Source: Chitinophagaceae bacterium
Lineage (GTDB): Bacteria > Bacteroidota > Bacteroidia > Chitinophagales > Chitinophagaceae
Reading direction: 5' to 3'
Assembly: GCA_947447465.1 (NCBI GenBank)
Contig: CANFKE010000001.1
Coordinates: 1 to 64,000, forward strand
DNA: 64,000 nt
Part shown: positions 1-10,735 of the stretch, piece by piece
How positions within the stretch are numbered: position 1 is the first letter of the stretch
Layout of the letters: every line of letters starts with the position of its first letter
Notes under the pieces: generated by a model
What the model saw: only the letters and a program-made list of their open reading frames with translations
What the model was told of the DNA's origin: nothing
The model's database searches: none
Made by a program: the position numbers and the translations under genes

Positions 1-12
1 TATAGAACCTTC

Positions 13-2217
13 ATGGCTGTAATTCAGAAGATCAGAAATAAGTATGGAAAAATAGCGGGTGGCGTTATCGGCGTTGCTCTTATAAGCTTTATTATATCTG
101 ATGCCCGTAATGGTAGCTTCGGCCGCTTGTTTGGCGGTAACGGTACCGATGTAATGACCGTTAACGGTAATGCGATCGAAGCAAAAGAATACGAGAAGAG
201 AGTTAAAGAATACGAAACACTCACGAATATCTATAGCAATCGCGGCCCACTCGATGATGCAGCAAGAGCGCAGATCAGAGAGCAGGTTTTGCAGTCTATC
301 AGCTACGAAACTATCGTAAACGGTATATGCGATAAGATGGGTATCACAACTTCTGAACAGGAAGCAAAGGACCTTATCTATAGCCCGAATGCGCATCCGT
401 TGGTGAAGCAGTTCCAGTTTCAGGGACAACAGGTTTTCAACAATCCGGAAACCAAGCAATTCGATCCTGCAAGGGTAAAAGGCTATGAAGATGAAATAGC
501 AAAAAATCCAAAGGTAGATCCTACCGGTACTTTCATGGAAAACTGGAATGCCGTAAAGACCTATGTATTGCGTATGTCAAGGATCGACAAGTTCAACACC
601 ATGATGTCTGCAGGCGCATATGCACCAATGTATCAGGCTAAGCGCAGTATTGCCAATGGTGATATGATGGCATCTATCCGTTACATAAAAGTTCCGTTTG
701 CTTCAATTCCTGATGATCAGGCTAAGGTAACTGACGAAGATATCAAGGCATACATGCAGAAGCATAAAGCCATGTTCGAAACAGATCAGGCTACACGTAC
801 TATCGATTACGTTTCTTTCGATATCGTACCTTCTTCTGCTGACTCTGCAAGAGCTACAGGTGCTTTGAACGAAATGAAAGACGAGTTCTCTAAGACCAAA
901 GATGATAAGACATTTGTTGGTAACAAGAGCGATGATATCAATAGCTACAACGAAGCATTCGTTAATGAAAAGAACTTCGGTTCAAGATATGCAGATACGA
1001 TCATGAAGCAGCCGATCGGCAGCATCTACGGTCCTTATCTTGAGAACGGTAGTTTCCGTATCACAAAAATGATCGACAAGAAAGTATTGCCGGATAGCGT
1101 TAAGGTAAGGCAGATACTTATCCGTACTAATGATGGCAAAACTGCTCTTCGCGAAGATTCTACAGTTAAGGCAAGAATGGATAGCATTGCAACTGCTATA
1201 AAGAACGGAGCTTCTTTCGATTCTTTGCTGGCTAAGTATTCTGAAGACTATAACCCACAGAACCCTAAGGGGGAGATACCTGTGACTTTGGCCGTAAGAC
1301 CTCAGTTGTCTAAAGAATTCGGTGATTTCATTTTTGAAGGTAAGACCGGAGAAAAGAAAGTAGTAAAAGCGGATAACAGCAAAACAGGTGGTTATACCGG
1401 TTATCACTACATTGAGATATTGGAGCAGAAAGCTGTAGGATCTACAGTGAAGGTAGCTACGATCACTAAGAGCCTTGTGCCTAGCGACAGTACAGTGAAC
1501 GCGATCTTTGGTCGTGCCAATGAATTTGCTGCTAAGAGCACAACCGCTGCAGAGTTTGATGCTAACGTGAAAAAGATGGGCGTTGATAAGAGAGTAGGTG
1601 AGAACATTAAAGAGTCAAGCTTTACGATCAATGGCCTGGGTGGTGCAAGAGAAATAGTGAAATGGATGTACACTGCTAAGGTTGGTGATGTATCTAAGGA
1701 TCCTTTCCGCCTGAACGATCAGCGCTATGTTGTTGCTAAACTTATTTCTGCTGATGAAAAAGGTATGATGGCGATCACTGCTGCTAACAGACCAATGTTG
1801 GAACAGAGAGTAAGAGATGACAAGAAGGCTGCGTTGATAGCTGCTAAGTATAAGGGCGCAACACTTGAGTCTATTGCTACTGGTGTAGGTGCTACTGTTC
1901 AACAGTCAGACTCAGTAATGCTGGGAGCATCATTCGTTCCTGGTCTTGGGTATGAGCCTAAGGTAGTAGGTTATGCTTTCTGCCAGAGCTTCCAGCCAAA
2001 CACTATTTCTCCTGCTATCAAGGGTCAGGGTGGTGTTTACTTCATCAGTGTTAACAACAGAGCTACAAGACCTGCTGCTGACCCGATGACCGTTCAGATA
2101 GGTATCATGCAGCAGCGCCAGCAGGAAGAAGGCCAGCTTCGCGGATATCTTGGTCAGATGTTGCAGCAGATGCTCACAAAGAAAGCAGACATCAAGTACA
2201 ACATTGCTAATTTCTAA
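13..2217 (+). CDS. PpiD/SurA-like periplasmic peptidylprolyl isomerase (SurA_N plus parvulin domains)
   Basis: 734 aa ORF; N-terminal TM helix (GVIGVALISFIIS), SurA_N-like start (MAVIQKIRNKYGKIAG), parvulin-like segment VRQILIRTNDGKT...KNGASFDSLLAKYSED. Confidence 0.9.
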   Translation: MAVIQKIRNKYGKIAGGVIGVALISFIISDARNGSFGRLFGGNGTDVMTVNGNAIEAKEYEKRVKEYETLTNIYSNRGPLDDAARAQIREQVLQSISYETIVNGICDKMGITTSEQEAKDLIYSPNAHPLVKQFQFQGQQVFNNPETKQFDPARVKGYEDEIAKNPKVDPTGTFMENWNAVKTYVLRMSRIDKFNTMMSAGAYAPMYQAKRSIANGDMMASIRYIKVPFASIPDDQAKVTDEDIKAYMQKHKAMFETDQATRTIDYVSFDIVPSSADSARATGALNEMKDEFSKTKDDKTFVGNKSDDINSYNEAFVNEKNFGSRYADTIMKQPIGSIYGPYLENGSFRITKMIDKKVLPDSVKVRQILIRTNDGKTALREDSTVKARMDSIATAIKNGASFDSLLAKYSEDYNPQNPKGEIPVTLAVRPQLSKEFGDFIFEGKTGEKKVVKADNSKTGGYTGYHYIEILEQKAVGSTVKVATITKSLVPSDSTVNAIFGRANEFAAKSTTAAEFDANVKKMGVDKRVGENIKESSFTINGLGGAREIVKWMYTAKVGDVSKDPFRLNDQRYVVAKLISADEKGMMAITAANRPMLEQRVRDDKKAALIAAKYKGATLESIATGVGATVQQSDSVMLGASFVPGLGYEPKVVGYAFCQSFQPNTISPAIKGQGGVYFISVNNRATRPAADPMTVQIGIMQQRQQEEGQLRGYLGQMLQQMLTKKADIKYNIANF

Positions 2218-2236
2218 TTACAGTACTTATATACTT

Positions 2237-2270
2237 AAAAAGCCCACCAAATCAATTTGGTGGGCTTTTT
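2237..2270. terminator. Bidirectional Rho-independent terminator between convergent genes
   Basis: aaaaagcccaccaaat-ca-atttggtgggcttttt near-perfect stem flanked by A and T runs. Confidence 0.9.
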
Positions 2271-2285
2271 CTTTTTCAAAAGATA

Positions 2286-5200
2286 TCAATACTTGTTGCT
2301 ATTCTTTATCAATGCCTGCACAAGATCTATCTCGTTCTCTGCTATGTGCACCAATCCAAGTATCTCTGCCTCATCAAATGCCGATACCTTTTCTATCTGC
2401 GCAGCTATTACCGCCAATTCATTAAGGCTGGTACTTACTGCGGTGCCATAAAGTTTGTGGCCTACTCCACTTATTCTTTTCAGATCTTTCTTTGCAACAC
2501 TATCACGCAGATCGGTGAGCGTTTCATTCAGTTGCGTAATGGTGGCCCTCAATATTTCCTTCAGGGTTTCATCATCCACATCAAACTTTTCTTTGATCAC
2601 CATCGGGTCAAAGTGCTTTTTCGCATGTTTTAGTGCAACATTAGTATCTGTAATATTGTTGGGTTGTTCTCCCGACCATACCCATTTACCCAATAGTGTT
2701 ATCAAGGTGTCCTCAACAAACGGTTTGGCCATAAAGTCATCCATCCCTACCGCAAGGCACTTTTCTCTTTCTCCCTTCAGGTTACCGGCAGTAAGCGCTA
2801 CAATGGGTACATGACCGGTCTTTTCCAATGATCTTATCTTGATGGTAGCCTCATAACCATTCATCTCCGGCATCTGTATGTCCATCAATATGATGTCCGG
2901 TCGCTCCAGATTATACATCTTCACTGCCTCAGCTCCATTCAGCGCTGTGGTGATCTTTGCATTGGGGGCTATTCGGTATATGATCGTTTTCGCCAACAAT
3001 ATATTCACTTCATTATCTTCCGCCAGCAACACCTTTACAACATTGTCCGTATTGCCTATGCGCTCCTCCGCCACTTGTGCTTGCTCCACATCTGTAATCA
3101 GCAAACGAGACAACGAGTTGAACATATCATGCATCTTGATTGGCTTCACCAATCTGTGGCTTACCTTCAGATCATGGCAAGCTTTGATGATCGTTTCATC
3201 ATCGGATGAGCTATGCAATAATGATATAGGCTGCTTTTCTGCAGTGTCGTAAAAATTTTCTCTTATCTTTTTAATGGTCTCCAGCCCGTCCATGTAAGGC
3301 ATGTGATAGTCCATGAGTATCACATCATACTTCTCGCCCGTAGCCACCTTCTGTAATGCTTCAAATCCGTTGGCCGCTTCTTCCGACTCAATATTTTTAA
3401 GCAGCAACATCTGCTTCAAAATCAAACGATTGTTGAAGTTGTCATCAACTATCAGCACCTTCTTTATCTTGTCAATATGCTCCCAACTCAGTGGCTCACC
3501 GGCTTCCGATTTCAATATGATGTCGAAGTAGAATGTACTGCCTTTGCCCGGTGTACTCTTCAGCTTCAATTTGCTTCCCATCAGGAACAAAAGCTTATTA
3601 GATATGGTAAGTCCGAGTCCTGTGCCTCCATACTTCTTGGTGGTCGAAGGGTCTTCCTGCGCAAATGCTTCAAAGATCTTTTGTTGCATTTCAGGCTTGA
3701 TACCTATTCCCGTATCTCTTACCATAAACCTGTAGGTGACATGCTCCTTATTAAGGTCGCTCAGTACTTCTACCTTCAGCTCTATCTCTCCCTGGCTGGT
3801 AAATTTCACCGCATTGCCCAGCAGGTTCACTATTACCTGTTTCAACCTTACTGAGTCGGCCCATATAAAGCGAGGTAAGTCAGGTGAAATATTCAATAGC
3901 ACTTCCAGGCCCTTTTTCTGTGCCTGATAGGTGATAATGTCAGATGCTTCGCTGGCAAGGTCATAAACATCACATTTCTCAATGTCCAGTTCCAGCTTAC
4001 CAGCCTCTATTTTAGAGAAGTCCAGTATGTCATTGATGATACTCAGTAGTGCATTGGCCGAATTATTTACAATAGACAGATATTGTTGTTGCGTCTCATT
4101 AAGATCGGTCTTCAACAAAAGGTCTGTAAATCCTATTACTCCGTTCAATGGCGTACGTATCTCATGGCTCATATTTGCCAGAAACTCAGACTTGGCCACA
4201 TTGGCTTGCTCTGCGTTTCTCTTGGCCAGGCGCAATTCCTCACGCTGTATGCAAGCTTCAGTAATATCCTGTGTGAACATCATGATACCACCAATGTTTC
4301 CATCAGCCAGATACCATGGTCTTACCTCCCATTTCAGATACTGATCATGGTCCCATCCTTCCGGCCGCCATACCTCTTCATCATTTTTCGACACCTCTCC
4401 TTGCAGACCACGTTGGTGTATCGCCTTCCATTCGTCCGACACATTCGGGAATACCTCATAGTGCGACAATCCGATGATATCTTTACCCGTAATATGGTAT
4501 TCCTCCATCCACCGGTTACTGGCGGCTATATACTTAACATCATTGTCAAACATAGCTACAGCTGCCGGCGCATGTTCCACAAATGCTTTTAATCTCGATT
4601 GTTCGTTGATGAAAGCCAGCTCTGCCTTTTTTCGGTCAGATACGTCAGTACCTATCCCCAGATAACCAATGATCTCATTGTTATCGTCGCGAATGGTACT
4701 CATTACTGTTGATGCGATAAATCGGGAGCCGTCTTTTCGTATTGTTGGCCATTCGCGTCTTTCCAATCCATATATCTGTGAAGGAAGTACAAAGGTACTC
4801 AAGCCACCTATGTCTCTCTTGTACTCGCGGCTTAATTCCTCTGCCCGTTTTTGTATCGCTACAGGGTCATTAAATATGAGCGGGGTCTGCTTACCCACCA
4901 TTTCTTCGGCTGTATAGCCCAGCATGTTCTCTGCCCCTTTATTGAATACAGTGATCAGCCCCTGCGTATCCGTAGCAATGATAGATATATCTGTAGCCGA
5001 CTGCAATACATCATTAAGTTGTTTTCTTGATCGGGCAACCTCTATTTCTACTTTTTTCTTCTCGTCAATGTCCTGCAGCGTGCCATACAAACCGATACAT
5101 TTTCCTTTCTCTATCTTGGCCTTGCCCTGCGCCCTTACCCAAAGATCTTTCCCGGTCGCGGTAACTATCTGCAACTCTACGCTCCAGCTTTTACAATCTG

Positions 5201-6653
5201 CAATACTTTCCTTCACCAATCTGGCTATACGCTCTCGGTGTTCTCCCTCTTTATAAAAGTTTATGGCCGTCTCTACGTCCGGTTCAAAATCATTGCTCAC
5301 GCCATGTATCTGTTTGGTAATATCAGACCAATACAGTTTGTTCTTCTCTATATCAAGTTCCCAACCACCTACATGTGCTACATCATTGATCTGCTCAAGC
5401 GTCTCTTTGGTCTTTACAAGGTCTTTCTCCAGCCGGTACCGCTCAGTAATATCTATTGAATTACCGATCACATATTTATTACCATCGGTATCTACTTCCA
5501 ACACATTGCTGTACATCCATATTCTGGTCGTACCATCTTTATGCATAGTGGTCATCAGCCCTTTTGATGATCCCTCTAATGCAATGTCGCCCAGATACTT
5601 CCTGATAGAATCATGATGTAATGACGGTGTAATATCAAATAGCGTCATCTTCCCTACCTCATCTACACTATAGCCCAGCAATGCAGCACCAGATGCGTTT
5701 ACGGTAATGAAATTACCATCCATATCGTGGGTGCACATCAATCCTTGTGAATGCTCAAAGAATGCTCTAAGCTTATTTTCACTGGTACGTAGTTGTTGCG
5801 CCTTCTTTTTTTCTTCTGTTACATCTCTGGCTATTACAAAAATGTTCTGGGTCTCTCGTTCCAGCGTAGCTACCCATTCCAGTATCAGGTAAGCTCCTGG
5901 TTTAGTTTTAAAGCGGTTGGTAAAGTTGATGGTCGAAGCCCCCCTGTATAATTTCTCCAGTTGTTTTTGTATAGCTACAACATCATCTGCATGAATAATG
6001 TCGAAAAAGGATACCGTCTTTATGTCTTCCTCATTCCAGCCCAATAAAGTAGTGAATGCCGGGTTGATCTTCTTAAAAAATCCGTCAACACCCGCTATAG
6101 ATATAAGGTCTTCCGATAAGTTGAACAGCTTTTCAAAATGATCCAGTTCTATGTTCTTTCTGTTATTGACGATCAGTTCTATTACCTGCTCTGCAAGTAA
6201 CTTCAGTGCCTGTTGTTGCTGCTCAGATAATTTGCGAGGCTTGTTATCCAAAACACACAGCGCTCCTAACGCAAATCCTCTATCATCTATCAGCGGATAG
6301 CCGGCATAAAACCTGATGTTGGGATCTGCTGTTACTAACGGATTATCTGCAAACCGCTTATCTTTCCTGGCATCCTCTACCTCAAACAAATTAGTGCCTA
6401 CGATGGCATGGCTGCAAAATGCATCTTCTCTTGCAGTCTCATTGATAGCTAGTCCTACTTTCGATTTGAACCACTGCCTGTCTTTATCTATTAATGATAC
6501 CAACGATATCGGTGTCTCGCAAATCAGTGATGCAAGTTTTGTAAGGCGATCATATTCTATCTCACTAAGCGTATCTAAGATCCGGTAGTCATTGAGTGCT
6601 TGTAATCGCTCCTGTTCATTGACCGGATAAGGCAAGTTTTTCATCCTGAACAA
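2286..6653 (-). CDS. Hybrid sensor histidine kinase: GAF, multiple PAS, HisKA, HATPase_c, two receiver domains, HPt
   Basis: 1455 aa; H-box FLANMSHEIRTPLNGVIGF, N/G boxes (NLLGNAVKFT, DTGIGI, GGTGLGLTIS), REC motifs ILMDYHMPYMDG and ILMDIQMPEMNG, C-terminal HPt-like helix with VGHKLYGTA. Confidence 0.95.
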   Translation of the reverse strand: MFRMKNLPYPVNEQERLQALNDYRILDTLSEIEYDRLTKLASLICETPISLVSLIDKDRQWFKSKVGLAINETAREDAFCSHAIVGTNLFEVEDARKDKRFADNPLVTADPNIRFYAGYPLIDDRGFALGALCVLDNKPRKLSEQQQQALKLLAEQVIELIVNNRKNIELDHFEKLFNLSEDLISIAGVDGFFKKINPAFTTLLGWNEEDIKTVSFFDIIHADDVVAIQKQLEKLYRGASTINFTNRFKTKPGAYLILEWVATLERETQNIFVIARDVTEEKKKAQQLRTSENKLRAFFEHSQGLMCTHDMDGNFITVNASGAALLGYSVDEVGKMTLFDITPSLHHDSIRKYLGDIALEGSSKGLMTTMHKDGTTRIWMYSNVLEVDTDGNKYVIGNSIDITERYRLEKDLVKTKETLEQINDVAHVGGWELDIEKNKLYWSDITKQIHGVSNDFEPDVETAINFYKEGEHRERIARLVKESIADCKSWSVELQIVTATGKDLWVRAQGKAKIEKGKCIGLYGTLQDIDEKKKVEIEVARSRKQLNDVLQSATDISIIATDTQGLITVFNKGAENMLGYTAEEMVGKQTPLIFNDPVAIQKRAEELSREYKRDIGGLSTFVLPSQIYGLERREWPTIRKDGSRFIASTVMSTIRDDNNEIIGYLGIGTDVSDRKKAELAFINEQSRLKAFVEHAPAAVAMFDNDVKYIAASNRWMEEYHITGKDIIGLSHYEVFPNVSDEWKAIHQRGLQGEVSKNDEEVWRPEGWDHDQYLKWEVRPWYLADGNIGGIMMFTQDITEACIQREELRLAKRNAEQANVAKSEFLANMSHEIRTPLNGVIGFTDLLLKTDLNETQQQYLSIVNNSANALLSIINDILDFSKIEAGKLELDIEKCDVYDLASEASDIITYQAQKKGLEVLLNISPDLPRFIWADSVRLKQVIVNLLGNAVKFTSQGEIELKVEVLSDLNKEHVTYRFMVRDTGIGIKPEMQQKIFEAFAQEDPSTTKKYGGTGLGLTISNKLLFLMGSKLKLKSTPGKGSTFYFDIILKSEAGEPLSWEHIDKIKKVLIVDDNFNNRLILKQMLLLKNIESEEAANGFEALQKVATGEKYDVILMDYHMPYMDGLETIKKIRENFYDTAEKQPISLLHSSSDDETIIKACHDLKVSHRLVKPIKMHDMFNSLSRLLITDVEQAQVAEERIGNTDNVVKVLLAEDNEVNILLAKTIIYRIAPNAKITTALNGAEAVKMYNLERPDIILMDIQMPEMNGYEATIKIRSLEKTGHVPIVALTAGNLKGEREKCLAVGMDDFMAKPFVEDTLITLLGKWVWSGEQPNNITDTNVALKHAKKHFDPMVIKEKFDVDDETLKEILRATITQLNETLTDLRDSVAKKDLKRISGVGHKLYGTAVSTSLNELAVIAAQIEKVSAFDEAEILGLVHIAENEIDLVQALIKNSNKY

Positions 6654-6775
6654 ATATAAGCATTTAAAAATAATCTATAGCTTAGCCCTATTAACTAATT
6701 CTATAGAAATATTTGTATAATTTGTTTCTTTTCTCCTTCGTAACTACAGATCGACGAGCAGTGTATATACCAACA

Positions 6776-6808
6776 AAAAAGCTCCCGGATGAATACCGGG
6801 AGCTTTTT
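6776..6808. terminator. Rho-independent terminator
   Basis: aaaaagctcccgg-atgaata-ccgggagcttttt. Confidence 0.9.
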
Positions 6809-6830
6809 CTATAGCTGATTAGTATAGTTC

Positions 6831-7676
6831 TTAGTTCTTAACTACAGTTCTTGTAGTAACTATTCCATTGTTCTGGAGGGTAACTACATACATACCTGCA
6901 GCCCATGCAGATGTGTTGATAACAGTTGTGTTGCTACCTGCGTTTTCAGTAGCTATCACTTTACCATTCATATCAAAGATAGTTATTGCGCCCTGATAAC
7001 CTGAAACGTTCAACACGTTGTTTACCGGATTAGGATAAACGTTCATGTCAGATACACTTACATTTTCAACTGCAGTGTTGGTTGCAGGCAATTCTGTAAA
7101 TGATGCATTACCACTATTCCAGTAGTCGCCGCCACCATCATTACCATTGCAGTTTACTGCATTGATAAGACCATAAGCCTTTACTGTTCCGGTTCCGGCA
7201 GCTGGTGCTGTCCAGTTCACGCTGATAACATAAGTACTACCCACAGCACCACCACCTGTTGTAGCAGCAATTCTTGTAGTGTGTTCCAGGAAATTTATAC
7301 CACCTGCTCCTGCATTAAAGCTAGTGCTAGCTGGTGCACCAGACATAGTTCCTGCATTTACAGACGCCGTTCCTGTACCAGAAACAACAGACAACTGGCA
7401 TCCAAATCCGTTAAGGTTTGTAGCAGTAGTGTTGTTTGTACCTGTCATTTTCAAAGTATATGACATTCCTGGTTTGTAGCGTGTTACAGGTGTTCCTGCT
7501 GAATCAAGCTCAAACGCAACGGTAACACCTGATGCTGTTGATCCGTGGCAGCTGCCACAACCTACAGTGCTACCATGGCTACCTGTTCTGTTTGAACCAT
7601 AACCTGAATTATAACTTGTCAAAGATACATACAGGCAAATACCTACTAAAGGAAGAAGTAAAGCTCTTTTTTTCAT
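6831..7676 (-). CDS. Secreted choice-of-anchor V-type protein with CxxCH motif and T9SS type A sorting domain
   Basis: Signal peptide; GCGSCHGS near N-terminus; C-terminal VYPNPVNNVLNVSG...GMYVVTLQNNGIVTTRTVVKN. Confidence 0.8.
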   Translation of the reverse strand: MKKRALLLPLVGICLYVSLTSYNSGYGSNRTGSHGSTVGCGSCHGSTASGVTVAFELDSAGTPVTRYKPGMSYTLKMTGTNNTTATNLNGFGCQLSVVSGTGTASVNAGTMSGAPASTSFNAGAGGINFLEHTTRIAATTGGGAVGSTYVISVNWTAPAAGTGTVKAYGLINAVNCNGNDGGGDYWNSGNASFTELPATNTAVENVSVSDMNVYPNPVNNVLNVSGYQGAITIFDMNGKVIATENAGSNTTVINTSAWAAGMYVVTLQNNGIVTTRTVVKN

Positions 7677-7821
7677 CTACGTTGTTTTAATTTTTATGTG
7701 TCACGCAAATGTAAATTAAAGGCTTGAAAATAAATCGGTTACAGAAAAAATGTGGCTAATTCGCAAAAAAATGGTGTCTATAAAACATCATTTTATAAGC
7801 AATTATAAATAAACATATATT

Positions 7822-8814
7822 CTATTTGATGCTCCTTCTTGCCGGCTTCGACCCCATTATACCATCTATTTCCTTCATCACCGCTCCTGTAAGCTGCGGG
7901 TATAGTTCCAATGCTTTGAGGTTTTCCGTCAATTGTTCCACTTTGGTTGCACCGAGTATGGTCGTAGATACGTTTTTGTTGCATATCGTCCACGCGATAG
8001 ATAAAGTAGATAGTGTAGTATTCAGCTCATCAGCTACTTTCTTCAGATTGCGTACCTTTTCTACCCGCTCCTCTTGCAGCGCCGCTTCCTTCAGCCATCC
8101 ATATTTTTCTATTGACAGGCGCGACCCCTCGGGAACTCCGTCATTATACTTACCGGTGAGCAAACCGGAAGCCAAAGGACTCCATATTGTTGTACCTATC
8201 CCCACCTCTTTGAAAACCGGCAGATAGTCCTTTTCCATTTTCTGTCGCTCAAACAGGTTATATTGTGGTTGCTCCATAGCCGGGCCTTCCAAGCCCAACT
8301 CTTTTGCTACGTGGTGGGCTTCAAGTATGGCCGCGGCACTCCATTCGCTGGTGCCCCAATAAAGTATCTTACCCTGTGCTATCAGTGTGTTCATGGTCCT
8401 CACTATCTCTTCCATACCCACCTCCGGGTCGGGGCGGTGACAATAGAACAGGTCCAGATATTCCATCTGCATCCTTTTCAATGCCATATTACAAGCCTCG
8501 GTAAGGTGTTTCCTGCTCAGCCCGCGTTGCGTGGGCTTATTATCCTTGCCATACATACCAAAGAATGCCTTGCTGGAAACACAGTAAGTGGTACGGTCCC
8601 AATTTTTGTTCTTTAAGATTCTGCCCATCACCTCTTCGCTCTTCCCACCTTCATACGCCTCTGCATTATCAAAGAAGTTAATGCCATTATCATAGGCTAC
8701 CCCCATCAACTTATCACCCATATTATCACCTACCTGATGGTGGAACGTTACCCACGATCCGTATGAAAGCACACTTAGCTGTAAACCTGTTTTACCTAAT
8801 CTTCTGTATTCCAT
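7822..8814 (-). CDS. Aldo/keto reductase (potassium channel beta-subunit-like)
   Basis: 330 aa; MEYRRLGKTGLQLSVLSYGSW, FDNAEAYEGGKSEEVMG, YLDLFYCHRPDP, STTILGATKVEQL. Confidence 0.92.
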   Translation of the reverse strand: MEYRRLGKTGLQLSVLSYGSWVTFHHQVGDNMGDKLMGVAYDNGINFFDNAEAYEGGKSEEVMGRILKNKNWDRTTYCVSSKAFFGMYGKDNKPTQRGLSRKHLTEACNMALKRMQMEYLDLFYCHRPDPEVGMEEIVRTMNTLIAQGKILYWGTSEWSAAAILEAHHVAKELGLEGPAMEQPQYNLFERQKMEKDYLPVFKEVGIGTTIWSPLASGLLTGKYNDGVPEGSRLSIEKYGWLKEAALQEERVEKVRNLKKVADELNTTLSTLSIAWTICNKNVSTTILGATKVEQLTENLKALELYPQLTGAVMKEIDGIMGSKPARRSIK

Positions 8815-9103
8815 ATTTTTGGTTTTGTTTGAGGAATTACCTGCTGTTCAACTTTTGAACAAATAAATAAGACAAGATGAAATTATGCCATTAATATCAT
8901 CAGGACTATAATTTTTTCCTATAGCGGTTTCATCTGCTGAGTTGTGTCTTATATTTACCAACGGTATATAAAAAACGCCCTTCGCTCACACCTATTTGTT
9001 CGTAATTGGCATTTGTGCATTAGCTCTTATAAGGTTAATGTATCGCTAATAACACGACCAACTTAGAGAGCTAACGGTTTTTTTGATTATTTTTACTTTA
9101 CGT

Positions 9104-10249
9104 ATGGCAAAACTCACATATAACAACAAGAAGGCAGTTTTTTTTCAGGCGCTGAAAACAGAGGTGGACGGGTATTTTACTAAGAACGGGATTGAGAAAA
9201 CAGGCAACTGGAAACTATATCTGAAAACTGTTGTTCTTATATCTTTGTCCATAGGGTTGTATGTGTCACTGCTTACACTTCATCTTACTCCATTAGCGGG
9301 CATCGGGCTCAGCATGGCGCTTGGTCTGGCATTGGCTGGTGTAGGCTTCAATGTCATGCATGATGCTAATCACGGCAGCTACTCCAGTAAAAAATGGGTC
9401 AACGATCTCCTGGGACTTACGCTCAATGCATTGGGCAGCAATGCCTTCATCTGGAGACAAAAACACAATATCATCCACCATACCTATACCAATGTAGATG
9501 GTATAGATGATGATATTGCTAAGAGCCCGGTCATTCGCCAGTGCTCTACACAGGTATGGAAGCCTGCTCACAGAGTTCAGCACATTTATCTTTGGCTGGC
9601 CTATGCGCTCAGCTCTATACTTTGGATCTTTGTTACCGACTTTGTAAAGTATGGCAGCAAAATGGTCTATACTACTCCACTAAAGAAAATGGACGCTAAA
9701 GAACATGCCATCTTCTGGATCAGTAAGGTATTGTATGTGGCTTTCTACATTGCACTCCCTATCTATCTGGTAGGTGTTGGCTCATGGGCGGTTGGTTATC
9801 TGGCTATGAATGTATCGCTGGGTCTGGCATTATCTGTTGTTTTCCAGTTAGCGCACGTTGTGGAAGAAACAGAATTCGAATTTTCCGGCGCGGAAGATAA
9901 GGTCATCGAAAACGAATGGGCCGTACATCAGTTAAAGACAACGGCTGATTTTGCACGTGGCAATAAACTCATCTCATGGTATGTAGGCGGTCTCAACTAT
10001 CAGGTAGAACACCACCTTTTCCCGCGTATCAGCCATATTCACTATCCTGAGGTCAGTAAGATCGTAGAGCAAAAGTGCAAGGAATATAATGTTGATTATC
10101 ATGCCATGCCTACTATGTGGGCTGCCATCGGTTCTCACTACAGATTCATGAAGTCTCTCGGTCAGAAGCCGCAGGAGGTGCCGCCACAGGCTACAATTAT
10201 TAAAGAAGCAGAACTTAAGACTGCAGATATGGTGTTGCAGGAAGCTTAG
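9104..10249 (+). CDS. Fatty acid desaturase / acyl-CoA desaturase family
   Basis: Histidine boxes HDANHGS, HNIIHHTYTN and QVEHHLFPRISH; start taken at internal MAKLTY of the 9083 ORF. Confidence 0.92.
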   Translation: MAKLTYNNKKAVFFQALKTEVDGYFTKNGIEKTGNWKLYLKTVVLISLSIGLYVSLLTLHLTPLAGIGLSMALGLALAGVGFNVMHDANHGSYSSKKWVNDLLGLTLNALGSNAFIWRQKHNIIHHTYTNVDGIDDDIAKSPVIRQCSTQVWKPAHRVQHIYLWLAYALSSILWIFVTDFVKYGSKMVYTTPLKKMDAKEHAIFWISKVLYVAFYIALPIYLVGVGSWAVGYLAMNVSLGLALSVVFQLAHVVEETEFEFSGAEDKVIENEWAVHQLKTTADFARGNKLISWYVGGLNYQVEHHLFPRISHIHYPEVSKIVEQKCKEYNVDYHAMPTMWAAIGSHYRFMKSLGQKPQEVPPQATIIKEAELKTADMVLQEA

Positions 10250-10274
10250 TTCAAAACAAATTTCGTATTTCTAC

Positions 10275-10300
10275 AGAGGATGTCCCCAAAGGCATCCTCT
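10275..10300. terminator. Bidirectional terminator
   Basis: agaggatg-tccccaaagg-catcctct followed by T-run. Confidence 0.75.
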
Positions 10301-10301
10301 T

Positions 10302-10667
10302 TTATTTTATCCTGTCCCTCAATGCCTTCAATCCCTGCGCCAGCAATTCAGCGACCGCAGGATTATCAAAGTCCTCTTTCTTTTTGATCTCTATATATTT
10401 ATGCACCTTACCCTTACCGGTAAGCAGTCCCATGGGGTCAGGTAATTCACTCCCTTTATAGAACCCCAGCTTCATCATACTTTTGGATGGTATTATGGTG
10501 CAGATCATATGCTTATATCCGGGACCGTATCCATATCCTATAATATTGGCCGGCATATCTGCCACCTCCTGTATATCAGGCAACTGAGATTTGATATAAG
10601 ACCTGAGCCTGTGGCCCAGCTCCGCTATGGGTTCGCTGTATTTTGCCAAGAGATCGTCAACACTCAT
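10302..10667 (-). CDS. DUF1801 (YdhG-like) domain protein
   Basis: YSEPIAELGHRLRSYIKSQLPDIQEVADMPANIIGYGYGP; start placed at MSVDDL because the longer ORF extends into a terminator. Confidence 0.75.
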   Translation of the reverse strand: MSVDDLLAKYSEPIAELGHRLRSYIKSQLPDIQEVADMPANIIGYGYGPGYKHMICTIIPSKSMMKLGFYKGSELPDPMGLLTGKGKVHKYIEIKKKEDFDNPAVAELLAQGLKALRDRIK

Positions 10668-10689
10668 ACTATTGTTTTTACAAAAAAAA

Positions 10690-10716
10690 GCGTGCCCATG
10701 AAGTTCATGGGCACGC
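10690..10716. terminator. Terminator downstream of the M16 peptidase gene
   Basis: gcgtgcccatgaa-g-ttcatgggcacgc, 13-bp arms, A-run on + = T-run on -. Confidence 0.85.
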
Positions 10717-10735
10717 AAAATACAAAGACTGCAAA

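Noticed and set aside
4083-4592. 169-aa and neighbouring plus-strand ORFs inside 2286-6653
   Set aside because: Antisense shadow ORFs of the hybrid histidine kinase.
6831-7676. CxxCH protein as a functional c-type cytochrome
   Set aside because: A single CxxCH near the N-terminus is common in this choice-of-anchor V-type family; no distal Met/His ligand context could be judged from sequence alone.
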